From NCBI GenBank assembly GCA_900762325.1, contig CAAFGG010000041.1, positions 1 to 8,795 on the forward strand: 8,795 bases of DNA, read 5' to 3'. Position numbers and translations under genes: made by a program. Source of the DNA: an uncultured Collinsella sp. (lineage in GTDB: Bacteria > Actinomycetota > Coriobacteriia > Coriobacteriales > Coriobacteriaceae). Below, one piece after another: positions 1 to 5,708 of the stretch (within the stretch, counting starts at the first letter, position 1; every line of letters starts with the position of its first letter). The notes beneath the pieces were generated by a model that ran no database searches, was not told where the DNA came from, and was given only the letters and a program-made list of their open reading frames with translations.

Positions 1-12
1 CACTCCACCCAC

Positions 13-67
13 CATATATTGCAAAACACCCCCAATCATATGTTCGAAAACACAATATGTTGTGTTT
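13..67. promoter_or_regulatory. AT-rich block with direct and inverted repeats, possible operator
   Basis: Two 17-base near-copies start 24 bases apart (CATATATTGCAAAACAC at 13-29 and CATATGTTCGAAAACAC at 37-53, 14 of 17 identical). The second overlaps a perfect inverted repeat, AAACACAA-TATG-TTGTGTTT (48-67). The block is far richer in A/T than its surroundings. Repeats of this kind often bind dimeric repressors, but no gene start or clear promoter is visible, so the role is inferred. Confidence 0.3.
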
Positions 68-75
68 ACGGCAAC

Positions 76-103
76 GGCGGGATGCCACCTGTGGCACCCC
101 GCC
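76..103. terminator. GC-rich hairpin, possible terminator of a plus-strand gene left of the window
   Basis: GGCGGG-A-TGCCAC (76-88) pairs with GTGGCA-C-CCCGCC (91-103), giving 12 pairs and one mismatch around a very tight turn. On the plus strand it is followed by TTTC only, so the T tract is poor. The next hairpin (110-135) is followed by five T (139-143) and may be the more effective terminator. No plus-strand gene is visible in the window for either to serve. Confidence 0.3.
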
Positions 104-109
104 TTTCAA

Positions 110-143
110 CCTCAACCTTCAAGTTGACCTTGAGGCGATTTTT
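110..143 (+). terminator. Weak nested hairpin with T5 tail
   Basis: CCTCAA (110-115) pairs with TTGAGG (130-135), and within it TCAA (119-122) pairs with TTGA (124-127). CGA and then TTTTT (139-143) follow on the plus strand. The stem is short and interrupted, so this is only a candidate for plus-strand termination entering from the left. Confidence 0.25.
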
Positions 144-226
144 GCGTCCCTTTACATGCCGTTCACATCGCCCCCAAACTCCCCCACCCAAGGCACATGC
201 GGCCCACCACCGCGACGACAAGTGGC

Positions 227-297
227 AAAAAATGGGACGGGCCCCAGATTGCCCATGCGCGCGCAAAAGCACGCCGCGGCAATCTGGGGCCCGTCCC
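227..297 (-). terminator. Intrinsic terminator of the pyrG-xerD operon
   Basis: Positions 234-253 and 278-297 are perfect reverse complements, a 20-bp stem around a 24-base loop. Read on the minus strand, the stem is followed by A and then six T (232-227). It begins 33 bases after the xerD stop codon. Stem strength, T tract and position make this a textbook rho-independent terminator. The stem is longer than most. On the plus strand no T run follows, so it should act in one direction. Confidence 0.9.
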
Positions 298-330
298 CAA
301 ATACCTATAGATATGCAGGCCAGCGATGTG

Positions 331-1272
331 TTAACGATGTGCCAGCGGGTGCGCCGCCAGATAGACCTCGGTCAGTTGCGTACGATCGACATGCGTGTAG
401 ACCTGCGTGGTCGATATATCGGCATGTCCCAAGATCTCCTGTAGCACACGGAGGTCTGCACCGCCCGCAAGCATATGGGTGGCAAAGGAGTGACGCAGCG
501 TATGGGGATGGAGTCCCACCAGCCCCACCTGGCGCCCGTAGCGCTCACAGATGGCATGGATGCCCTGGCGCGACAGACGGCGGCCGTTCTTATTTAAAAA
601 GACCGCCGAGGTCTCGGTTCCGTGGGCATGGGCCGCCAAGCGAGAACGCCCCTCAGTTAAATAGAGCGTCAGAGCTCGCGCCGCGCTTCCCACCAGCGGG
701 GACAGGCGTTCCTTTGAGCCCTTACCGCGAACGAGCACAAAGCCATCGTCGATATGGATATCGCCCACATCGAGCCCCACCAACTCGCTCACACGCAAGC
801 CGCATCCGTAGAGCACTTCCAAGATGGCATGGTCGCGCAAGCCCATCTCGCCCTCGAGGAAGTCTTGATCGAGCAGCGCCGAGACATCCTCCACCGATAG
901 ATACTCCGGCAAACGCTCAGCCTTTTTAGGCAGGCGCAACGCCGCCGTTGGATTTTGGGCCACAATCCCATCGCGCACCAAAAAGGCATGCAGGCCCTTC
1001 ACGGCCGCAAGCGCACGCTCCACCGAGGCATCGGAATAGCCCCCATCGCGACGGTCGGCGACAAAGCCCTCCACGACCTGACGAGTCGCCTCATCAAAAG
1101 ACATGATGCCCGCCCGCTCCAGATAGGCGCAGTACGTCGTCAGGTCACGACGGTAGGCCGCAATCGTGTTGCGCGCCAAACCCCGCTCGACCGCGAGGTA
1201 ATCGAGATACTCCCCCGCCGCCACGGCGAGCGACGAGGGAGTAGCTTCGGTATGTTCTTTGTTCGCCGGCAC
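331..1272 (-). CDS. xerD: Site-specific tyrosine recombinase XerD
   Basis: This is a tyrosine recombinase that, with XerC, resolves chromosome dimers at dif sites near the end of replication. The N-terminal SAM-like DNA-binding domain spans about residues 14-100 and the catalytic domain about 120-305. The full catalytic set is visible: Arg160 (GLRVSEL), Lys184 (GKGSKER), His257 and Arg260 (HTLRH), His283 (LGHADIS) and the nucleophile Tyr292 (QVYTHV). The frame is open upstream to an ATG inside pyrG, but a GTG two bases after the pyrG stop gives 313 residues, close to the usual 300. I choose that GTG, which implies translational coupling with pyrG. Similarity in the LEVLYGCGLRVSELVGL and DLRVLQEILGH stretches favours XerD over XerC or a phage integrase. 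No attachment sites or phage genes are nearby. Confidence 0.93.
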   Translation of the reverse strand: MPANKEHTEATPSSLAVAAGEYLDYLAVERGLARNTIAAYRRDLTTYCAYLERAGIMSFDEATRQVVEGFVADRRDGGYSDASVERALAAVKGLHAFLVRDGIVAQNPTAALRLPKKAERLPEYLSVEDVSALLDQDFLEGEMGLRDHAILEVLYGCGLRVSELVGLDVGDIHIDDGFVLVRGKGSKERLSPLVGSAARALTLYLTEGRSRLAAHAHGTETSAVFLNKNGRRLSRQGIHAICERYGRQVGLVGLHPHTLRHSFATHMLAGGADLRVLQEILGHADISTTQVYTHVDRTQLTEVYLAAHPLAHR

Positions 1273-1274
1273 CC

Positions 1275-2936
1275 TTAGTCCGTAGCGAGGTTCATGGGCG
1301 TCACCTGTAGGCGATCGACACCCTCGTGCTGACCGATCGAGGCACGCACGAACTCTCGGAACAGCGGCTGCGGGTTGGTCGGACGGCTCTTGAACTCGGG
1401 GTGAGCCTGGGTTGCCACATACCACGGATGCACGTCGCGCGGCAGCTCGACCATCTCGACCAGGCGCTCGTCGGGTGAGAGGCCAGAGATAACCAAGCCG
1501 GCGTCCTCGAGCTGGTCGCGGAAGGCGTTGTTAAACTCAAAGCGGTGACGGTGACGCTCGTAGACGAGATCCTCGCCATATGCCTCGCGAGCGAGAGTAT
1601 CGGCGGCGAGCTTGCACGGATAGGCGCCCAGGCGCATGGTGCCGCCCTTCTCAGTCACATCCTCCTGCGAGCTCATCAGATCGATGACGCTAAACGGACC
1701 GTCCGGGTCGAACTCGGAGGAGCTGGCGCCGGCAAGGCCGACGACGTTGCGGGCGAACTCGCACACGGCCACCTGCATACCCAGGCAAATGCCCAGATAC
1801 GGAATCTTGTGCTCGCGGGCAAACTCGGCCGCGAGGATCTTGCCCTCCAGGGCGCGCTTGCCAAAGCCGCCGGGGACCAGGATGCCCGAAGCGTCGCCCA
1901 GAACTTCGGAGACATTCTGCTCGTCGAGGCTCTCGCCGTCGACCAGCTGGACGTCCACATGGCGATCGTAGAAGACGCCCGCATGGTGCAGGGCCTCGAT
2001 AACCGACAGATACGCATCGGGCAGCTGCGTGTACTTGCCAACGACGGCAATCTTCACCTTGTCGGCGTGATGGTTGGCGTGATTCTGTTTGCGCAGGAAC
2101 TCGTTCCACTCGCTCATGTCGCGCTCACGCGGGTCCAGACCCAGACGCTCGCAAATGCGCAGGTCAAAGTCCTGCTCGGCAAGCAGCTGCGGAACATCGT
2201 AAATGCTCGCGCAGTCCTCGTTGGTAAAGACGCAATCGGTGTCGACGTCGCAGAAGCTTGCGATCTTTCCGCGGATAGCGTCATCGATATGGTGGTCGGA
2301 GCGCAACACGATAATATCGGGCTGGATGCCAAAGCTGCGGAGCTCCTTGACGGAATGCTGCGTGGGCTTGGTCTTGACCTCGTGGGCGGCGGCGATATAG
2401 GGAACGAGCGACACGTGGATGTAGCAGACGTTCTCGGGGCCGGCCTCCTGGCGGTACTGACGAATGGCCTCGACAAACGGTTGGGACTCGATGTCGCCGA
2501 TCGTGCCGCCCAGCTCGGTGATGACTACATCGGAGCCGGTCTGCTCCTCGATGCGGCGGAACTTATCCTTAATGGCATTGGTGACGTGAGGAATCACCTG
2601 CACGGTACCGCCCAAAAAGTCGCCGCGACGCTCGCGGGCGATTAGGCTTTTGTAGATGGCACCGGTCGTAAAGTTGGAATCGCGGGTCAGGTTCTCATCA
2701 ATAAAGCGCTCGTAATGACCCAGGTCCAGGTCGGACTCGTAACCATCCTCGGTTACAAAGACCTCACCATGCTGGAACGGGCTCATGGTACCGGGGTCGA
2801 CGTTCAGATACGGGTCGGCCTTCTGCATCGTTACTTTGTAGCCACGCGACTTGAGCAGACGGCCCAGCGAGGCCGCGGTGATACCCTTGCCCAGGGACGA
2901 AACCACGCCGCCGGTTACGAACACATGCTTGGTCAT
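1275..2936 (-). CDS. pyrG: CTP synthase (glutamine hydrolysing)
   Basis: CTP synthase converts UTP, ATP and glutamine to CTP in the cytosol, the last step of pyrimidine nucleotide synthesis. The 553-residue length is normal. The N-terminal synthetase domain carries the P-loop-like GGVVSSLGKG (9-18), the DPYLNVDPGTMSPFQHGEVFV segment (41-61) and the ELGGTIGDIES motif (141-151). The C-terminal class I glutamine amidotransferase domain begins near residue 295, with PGGFGKR (355-361), nucleophile Cys384 in GICLGMQ, and His512 and Glu514 in the AHPEF motif. All key residues are present. The ATG has an AGG-type ribosome binding site nine bases upstream. xerD follows after two bases, so the two form an operon. 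A long leader with a palindrome and a hairpin lies upstream. No pyrG-type leader terminator is visible there. Confidence 0.98.
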   Translation of the reverse strand: MTKHVFVTGGVVSSLGKGITAASLGRLLKSRGYKVTMQKADPYLNVDPGTMSPFQHGEVFVTEDGYESDLDLGHYERFIDENLTRDSNFTTGAIYKSLIARERRGDFLGGTVQVIPHVTNAIKDKFRRIEEQTGSDVVITELGGTIGDIESQPFVEAIRQYRQEAGPENVCYIHVSLVPYIAAAHEVKTKPTQHSVKELRSFGIQPDIIVLRSDHHIDDAIRGKIASFCDVDTDCVFTNEDCASIYDVPQLLAEQDFDLRICERLGLDPRERDMSEWNEFLRKQNHANHHADKVKIAVVGKYTQLPDAYLSVIEALHHAGVFYDRHVDVQLVDGESLDEQNVSEVLGDASGILVPGGFGKRALEGKILAAEFAREHKIPYLGICLGMQVAVCEFARNVVGLAGASSSEFDPDGPFSVIDLMSSQEDVTEKGGTMRLGAYPCKLAADTLAREAYGEDLVYERHRHRFEFNNAFRDQLEDAGLVISGLSPDERLVEMVELPRDVHPWYVATQAHPEFKSRPTNPQPLFREFVRASIGQHEGVDRLQVTPMNLATD

Positions 2937-2954
2937 ATTGAGTTACCTGCGCTT

Positions 2955-2986
2955 CCCGTAGAAGTTGTTTATCCACATCTTACGGG
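2955..2986 (-). promoter_or_regulatory. Small hairpin in the pyrG leader containing a consensus DnaA box
   Basis: CCCGTA (2955-2960) and TACGGG (2981-2986) form a 6-bp inverted repeat around 20 bases, just upstream of the pyrG ribosome binding site. There is no T tract, so it is not a terminator. The loop contains TTATCCACA (2969-2977, plus strand), identical to the E. coli consensus DnaA box. One 9-base match is expected by chance several times per genome, so binding is speculative. Confidence 0.25.
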
Positions 2987-2994
2987 TCTTCATT

Positions 2995-3023
2995 GTAATA
3001 CTCGCGCCGCGGACCGTCCGCAA
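2995..3023 (-). promoter_or_regulatory. Candidate pyrG promoter with overlapping palindrome
   Basis: On the minus strand, TTGCGG (3023-3018) and TATTAC (3000-2995) are separated by exactly 17 bases. Both are imperfect matches to the -35 and -10 consensus (3/6 and 4/6). A TACAAT just downstream is an alternative -10. A perfect palindrome, GCGGAC-C-GTCCGC (3009-3021), overlaps the -35 and could be an operator. Transcripts would carry a leader of about 50 bases. Confidence 0.4.
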
Positions 3024-3057
3024 TTTTTCTCGCGTGCGATTGCATTTCTCAATCTTG

Positions 3058-3090
3058 AAACAAAACGCCGCCCGGTTTCCCAGGCGGCGT
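3058..3090 (-). terminator. Intrinsic terminator of the winged-helix gene
   Basis: ACGCCGCC (3065-3072) and GGCGGCGT (3083-3090) form a perfect 8-bp GC stem with a 10-base loop. On the minus strand the stem runs into TTTTGTTTC (3065-3057). It lies 24 bases after the stop of the gene at 3115-3453 and upstream of the pyrG promoter, so it separates the two units. Confidence 0.85.
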
Positions 3091-3114
3091 CGCTATGGCA
3101 AGGGTTACATGCTG

Positions 3115-3453
3115 CTATCGATCAGCAACCTCGTCCTCAAGCATTTCTTGAACGAGCATGCCGGTACGGACGCCCTCAAGATACCACTCACCACGTTCGG
3201 TGAGGCAAATGCCATTTGCAAGCTGACCGCCGTCGTCGCTATAACGCGAGACGACATCAATCATACCTTCGGAATCCAAGCGATCGATTGCGGCGCGGGC
3301 ACGATACGGCGAAACCCCCACGCGCTCGGCAAGCGTTTTGCGCGAGAAACCATACGGCCCGCCATTGTCTTCGGTTTGCTGGTCGATCTCCATCAACACC
3401 AGCACCTCGACACGCTTCATATCGTTAACACTCGCACGACCCTTGCCCGCCAT
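3115..3453 (-). CDS. Small winged-helix DNA-binding protein, function unknown
   Basis: This is a 112-residue protein with no hydrophobic segments. Residues 12-24 form an N-terminal helix. Residues 37-65 (SRKTLAERVGVSPYRARAAIDRLDSEGMI, read in two parts) have the spacing of a helix-turn-helix, with the recognition helix near 48-60. Residues 66-90 (VVSRYSDDGGQLANGICLTERGEWY) look like the wing and a following helix. This is the general MarR/PadR-like winged-helix pattern, but I cannot place it in a named family. It has no ligand-binding domain. An ATG 18 codons upstream (3507) exists, but GAGGAGG lies five bases before the ATG at 3453, which fixes the start. It has its own promoter region and terminator. 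Its targets, possibly including its own promoter, are unknown. Confidence 0.75.
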   Translation of the reverse strand: MAGKGRASVNDMKRVEVLVLMEIDQQTEDNGGPYGFSRKTLAERVGVSPYRARAAIDRLDSEGMIDVVSRYSDDGGQLANGICLTERGEWYLEGVRTGMLVQEMLEDEVADR

Positions 3454-3565
3454 AGCAGCCTCCTCAAACCGAGCACGAGCATCTAACGCGCCGTGCGCGA
3501 CCGACACACCTCACGATGGCAGGTAATATCCATCATGCGGCATCCCGCTAAGGATGAAACAGTTA

Positions 3566-3581
3566 CGGTTATTGTATACCG
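3566..3581 (-). promoter_or_regulatory. -10-like element of the winged-helix gene inside a short inverted repeat
   Basis: On the minus strand TATACAAT (3578-3571) contains TACAAT, 5/6 to the -10 consensus. No good -35 lies 16-18 bases further up, so activation or a weak promoter is possible. The element is bracketed by CGGT (3566-3569) and ACCG (3578-3581), which could be an operator for autoregulation. A second inverted repeat, CTATTT-7-AAATAG (3610-3628), lies about 35 bases upstream of it. The remaining leader (3454-3565) shows only short weak hairpins. Confidence 0.35.
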
Positions 3582-3642
3582 CTCAAATTGTTTCTAGGCA
3601 GGTAAACAGCTATTTTTCGCCGAAATAGACGCTTTATTGATC

Positions 3643-3675
3643 AAAAAGCCGTACCGGGCGCTAACCCGATACGGC
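3643..3675 (-). terminator. Intrinsic terminator of the DUF1846 gene
   Basis: GCCGTA-C-CGGG (3648-3658) pairs with CCCG-A-TACGGC (3665-3675), giving ten pairs and one mismatch around a 6-base loop. On the minus strand five T follow directly (3647-3643). It starts 35 bases after the DUF1846 stop codon. Confidence 0.9.
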
Positions 3676-3709
3676 CAAAATACAATGCAATTACCGCGGT
3701 GCTTCAAAC

Positions 3710-5191
3710 TTAGCGATGGAAGAAACCGCGGCGCTCAAACTTGGGCTCGCAGCACACGTTGATACCCAGTTTGCGCAGTACCGTCTCGTCCGTCGGCGAG
3801 ATAATCACGCTAAAGAAGGCATCGCAACCGCGCAGCTGCTCCAGGCCCGAAAGGACGCGAGCGGCCGTCTCACTCGTGGCCGAGGTGATCGACAGCGCCA
3901 TAAGCGTCTCGTCGGTGTGAAGGCGCGGGTTTTTGCTGCCCAGGAAATGCGTCTTGAGCTTGCTGATGGGCTCGATCGCCTCATCGCTAATGACCTCGAG
4001 CTCAAGGTCGACGCCCGAGACATGCTTGAGGGCGTTCATAATGAGCGAACTTGCGGCGCCCAGGCGCGTGGAGGTCTTACCGGTCACCACGGAGCCATCG
4101 GGCATGACCATGGCGCCCACGGGACCACCCGTCAGCTGCTCCCTGGTGAGGGCCGCCGAGCGCGCCGGTGAGTAGTTCTTATCGATGCCGGCTTTCTTCA
4201 TAATAATCTTGAGACGGTCGACTTGCTCATCGCCCACGCCGGTACGGCGCACATTTTCGACCGCGGTAAAGTAGCGGCGAACGATCTCCATCTTGGATGC
4301 GTCGCGGCAGGCATCGTCATCGGTGATGGCAAAGCCGACCATATTGACGCCCATGTCCGTAGGGCTCTGGTAGGGGCTCTTGCCCAGGATCTTTTCCATC
4401 AGGGCACGGACTACCGGGAAGGCCTCGACGTCGCGGTTGTAGTTGACCGTGGTCTTGTTGTAGGCCTCCAGGTGGAAGGAGTCGATGATGTTGGCGTCAT
4501 CGAGGTCTGCCGTGGCGGCCTCGTAGGCAATATTGACCGGATGCGTAAGGGGCAGATTCCAAACCGGGAAGGTCTCGAATTTGGCATAGCCGGCGGCCGT
4601 GCCATGCTTGTGCTCGTGATAGAGCTGAGACAGGCAGGTGGCAAGCTTGCCCGAGCCAGGACCGGGGGCAGTGACCACAACGAGCGGTCGGGTGGTCTCG
4701 ACAAACTCGTTCTTGCCGTAGCCATCGTCGGACACGATCAGATCGACATCGTGCGGATACCCCTCGATGGGATAGTGCAGCTTGGCGGGAATACCGAGCG
4801 CGTTCAGGCGGTTACGGAACACATCGGCAGCAGGCTGGCCGGCATACTGGGTGATGACCACAGCCGCGACGGCAAAACCGTTGCCGCGGAACAGGTCAAC
4901 CAGACGCAACACGTCCTCATCATAGGTAATGCCCAGGTCGCCACGGGCCTTGTTCTTTTCGATATGGTTCGCGTTAATGGCGATGATGACCTCGACGTCG
5001 TCGGCAATGCTCTTGAGCATGCGAAACTTGCTGTCCGGCTCAAAGCCCGGCAGCACGCGGCTTGCGTGATAGTCGTCAAACAGTTTGCCGCCAAACTCCA
5101 AATACAGCTTGCCGCCAAACTGCGAGATGCGCTCTTTAATATGAGCGGCCTGCAGCTCGATATACTTCGCGTTGTCGAAACCCTGACGCAT
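3710..5191 (-). CDS. DUF1846 (UPF0371) family protein, function unknown
   Basis: This is a 493-residue cytosolic protein with no signal peptide or membrane segments. The N-terminus (GFDNAKYIELQ, then ISQFGGKLYLEFGGKLFDDYHASRVLPGF at 22-50) is the signature I associate with the UPF0371/DUF1846 family, found in Firmicutes and Actinobacteria and of unknown biochemical role. A glycine-rich stretch APGPGSGK (175-182) resembles a nucleotide-binding loop. It does not satisfy the strict Walker A pattern, because the first glycine is out of place and Leu follows the Lys. Full length is present. The frame extends eight codons upstream to 5215, but that ATG has no ribosome binding site, while GGGAG (5198-5202) lies six bases before the ATG at 5191 and matches the family's usual N-terminus. 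It has its own -10 element and terminator, so it is probably transcribed alone. Confidence 0.92.
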   Translation of the reverse strand: MRQGFDNAKYIELQAAHIKERISQFGGKLYLEFGGKLFDDYHASRVLPGFEPDSKFRMLKSIADDVEVIIAINANHIEKNKARGDLGITYDEDVLRLVDLFRGNGFAVAAVVITQYAGQPAADVFRNRLNALGIPAKLHYPIEGYPHDVDLIVSDDGYGKNEFVETTRPLVVVTAPGPGSGKLATCLSQLYHEHKHGTAAGYAKFETFPVWNLPLTHPVNIAYEAATADLDDANIIDSFHLEAYNKTTVNYNRDVEAFPVVRALMEKILGKSPYQSPTDMGVNMVGFAITDDDACRDASKMEIVRRYFTAVENVRRTGVGDEQVDRLKIIMKKAGIDKNYSPARSAALTREQLTGGPVGAMVMPDGSVVTGKTSTRLGAASSLIMNALKHVSGVDLELEVISDEAIEPISKLKTHFLGSKNPRLHTDETLMALSITSATSETAARVLSGLEQLRGCDAFFSVIISPTDETVLRKLGINVCCEPKFERRGFFHR

Positions 5192-5230
5192 GTATGGCTC
5201 CCGTCCCGTTTCCATTTAATGTCTTAGGCG

Positions 5231-5236
5231 ATTATA
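5231..5236 (-). promoter_or_regulatory. -10 element of the DUF1846 gene
   Basis: The minus strand reads TATAAT (5236-5231), a perfect -10 hexamer, 40 bases before the start codon at 5191. No recognisable -35 lies 16-18 bases upstream, where the sequence is G-rich. Transcription would start near 5224. Confidence 0.55.
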
Positions 5237-5298
5237 ACGGAGCCTGCCCTCCCCGATGCCCAGGCCATCAACAGGCACCAACCAAACACGCCATCGAT

Positions 5299-5367
5299 AA
5301 GTTGCGGTGAAATAGCTCCTGTTTAACCCCTCAAGACGGCCAAACGGGAACTATTCCACCGCAACTT
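5299..5367. repeat. Inverted repeat with 26-base arms
   Basis: Positions 5299-5324 and 5342-5367 are reverse complements at 23 of 26 positions, around a 17-base centre. The outer 11 bases (AAGTTGCGGTG and CACCGCAACTT) match perfectly. In a minus-strand RNA two of the three differences become G-U pairs. No T tract follows on either strand, so it is not an obvious terminator. It could be a miniature transposable element or a palindromic intergenic repeat. Confidence 0.7.
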
Positions 5368-5435
5368 CCCCTTTTGGCGCAAAGTAACCTGACCCCTTTG
5401 CACCAACAGCAGAAACGTCGCGGGCAGAGAACGGA

Positions 5436-5535
5436 CAGCGAACAGACACCAGAGCGAGCAAGCCGCCCCCTGCGCCAACAATGGCAGCGCCGCAGGTTGA
5501 GCATAAGTCAGCGAAAGCCCACCAGAGCGAGCAAG
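5436..5535. repeat. 27-base direct repeat, two copies 73 bases apart
   Basis: Copies at 5436-5462 and 5509-5535 agree at 23 of 27 positions, with CACCAGAGCGAGCAAG (5447-5462 and 5520-5535) identical. The second copy forms most of the left arm of the palindrome at 5515-5612. The first copy could pair with the same right arm in an alternative structure. A hairpin, CCTGCG...CGCAGG (5469-5496), lies between them. Confidence 0.7.
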
Positions 5536-5612
5536 GTGACGTGAAAGAGGAGGGCATAGGCCTTTTGGCCATGCCCGACGATTGAACGTCAGATTGCCGC
5601 TCTGGCGGGCTT
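5515..5612. repeat. 98-base imperfect palindrome
   Basis: Paired blocks from outside in are: AAGCCC (5515-5520) with GGGCTT (5607-5612); CCAGAGCG (5522-5529) with CGCTCTGG (5598-5605); GCAA (5531-5534) with TTGC (5594-5597); TGACGT (5537-5542) with ACGTCA (5586-5591); GGGCAT (5552-5557) with ATGCCC (5571-5576); and GGCC (5559-5562) with GGCC (5567-5570) around TTTT. That is 34 pairs with small internal loops. The regular nesting makes chance unlikely. Whether it acts as DNA (mobile repeat) or RNA cannot be told from one copy. Confidence 0.75.
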
Positions 5613-5625
5613 GCAGCGTCGAGTG

Positions 5626-5653
5626 GTTCCGGCGTTTGGTAAAACGCCGGAAC
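5626..5653. repeat. Perfect 12-bp hairpin with 4-base loop
   Basis: GTTCCGGCGTTT (5626-5637) pairs perfectly with AAACGCCGGAAC (5642-5653) around GGTA. No T tract follows on either strand. It sits between the terminator-like stem at 5662-5692 and the 98-base palindrome, and may be part of the same element. Confidence 0.65.
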
Positions 5654-5661
5654 ACAAGAGC

Positions 5662-5692
5662 GCCCCCTCCCGCGCACGGAACGGAAGGGGGC
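5662..5692 (-). terminator. Possible terminator of the arc locus
   Basis: GCCCCCTCCCG (5662-5672) and CGGAAGGGGGC (5682-5692) pair over 11 positions with one G-U pair in the minus-strand RNA, around a 9-base loop. Downstream on the minus strand is GCTCTTGTGTT, which is T-rich but not a clean T run. It lies about 100 bases after the transporter stop. It is the best terminator candidate for that gene, and a weak one. Confidence 0.4.
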
Positions 5693-5708
5693 TAAAGGTA
5701 GGAGTCTA

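Larger units (their letters stand above)
1..330. other. Non-coding flank beyond the xerD operon
   Basis: I see no credible gene here: open frames in this stretch run into xerD or have no ribosome binding site and odd compositions. From left to right it holds an AT-rich block with short repeats (13-67), a GC-rich hairpin (76-103), a weaker nested hairpin followed by five T (110-143), a C-rich stretch with nothing recognisable (144-225), and the xerD terminator (227-297). The AT-rich block could be the control region of a gene lying beyond the left edge. Confidence 0.6.

Noticed and set aside
91..103. TGGCACC on the plus strand resembling a T-box antiterminator core
   Set aside because: It is one arm of a simple hairpin. 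There is no specifier stem I, no typical leader length and no downstream plus-strand gene.
331..1272. Tyrosine recombinase as an integrase of a mobile element
   Set aside because: Its length, its XerD-like motifs and its operon with pyrG fit the housekeeping XerD. No attachment repeats, phage or transfer genes are present.
1273..1425. N-terminal extension of XerD starting inside pyrG
   Set aside because: It would add 51 residues unlike the family and overlap pyrG by about 150 bases. The GTG at 1272 gives the expected length.
1545..2645. Long plus-strand open frame (366 codons) opposite pyrG
   Set aside because: It lies wholly antisense to a certain gene. Such frames arise from strong G/C third-position bias. 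It matches no known family and has no ribosome binding site that I can see.
4223..5227. Long plus-strand open frame (334 codons) opposite the DUF1846 gene
   Set aside because: Same situation: antisense to a well-supported gene, with composition explained by the codon bias of the real frame.
5436..5535. Direct repeats considered as a CRISPR remnant
   Set aside because: Only two imperfect copies exist, the space between them is itself structured, and no cas genes are in the window.
5323..5677. Two minus-strand open frames of about 110 codons in the repeat-rich gap
   Set aside because: They have no ribosome binding site, overlap each other in different frames, begin in or near hairpin arms, and their translations look like read-through of palindromes.
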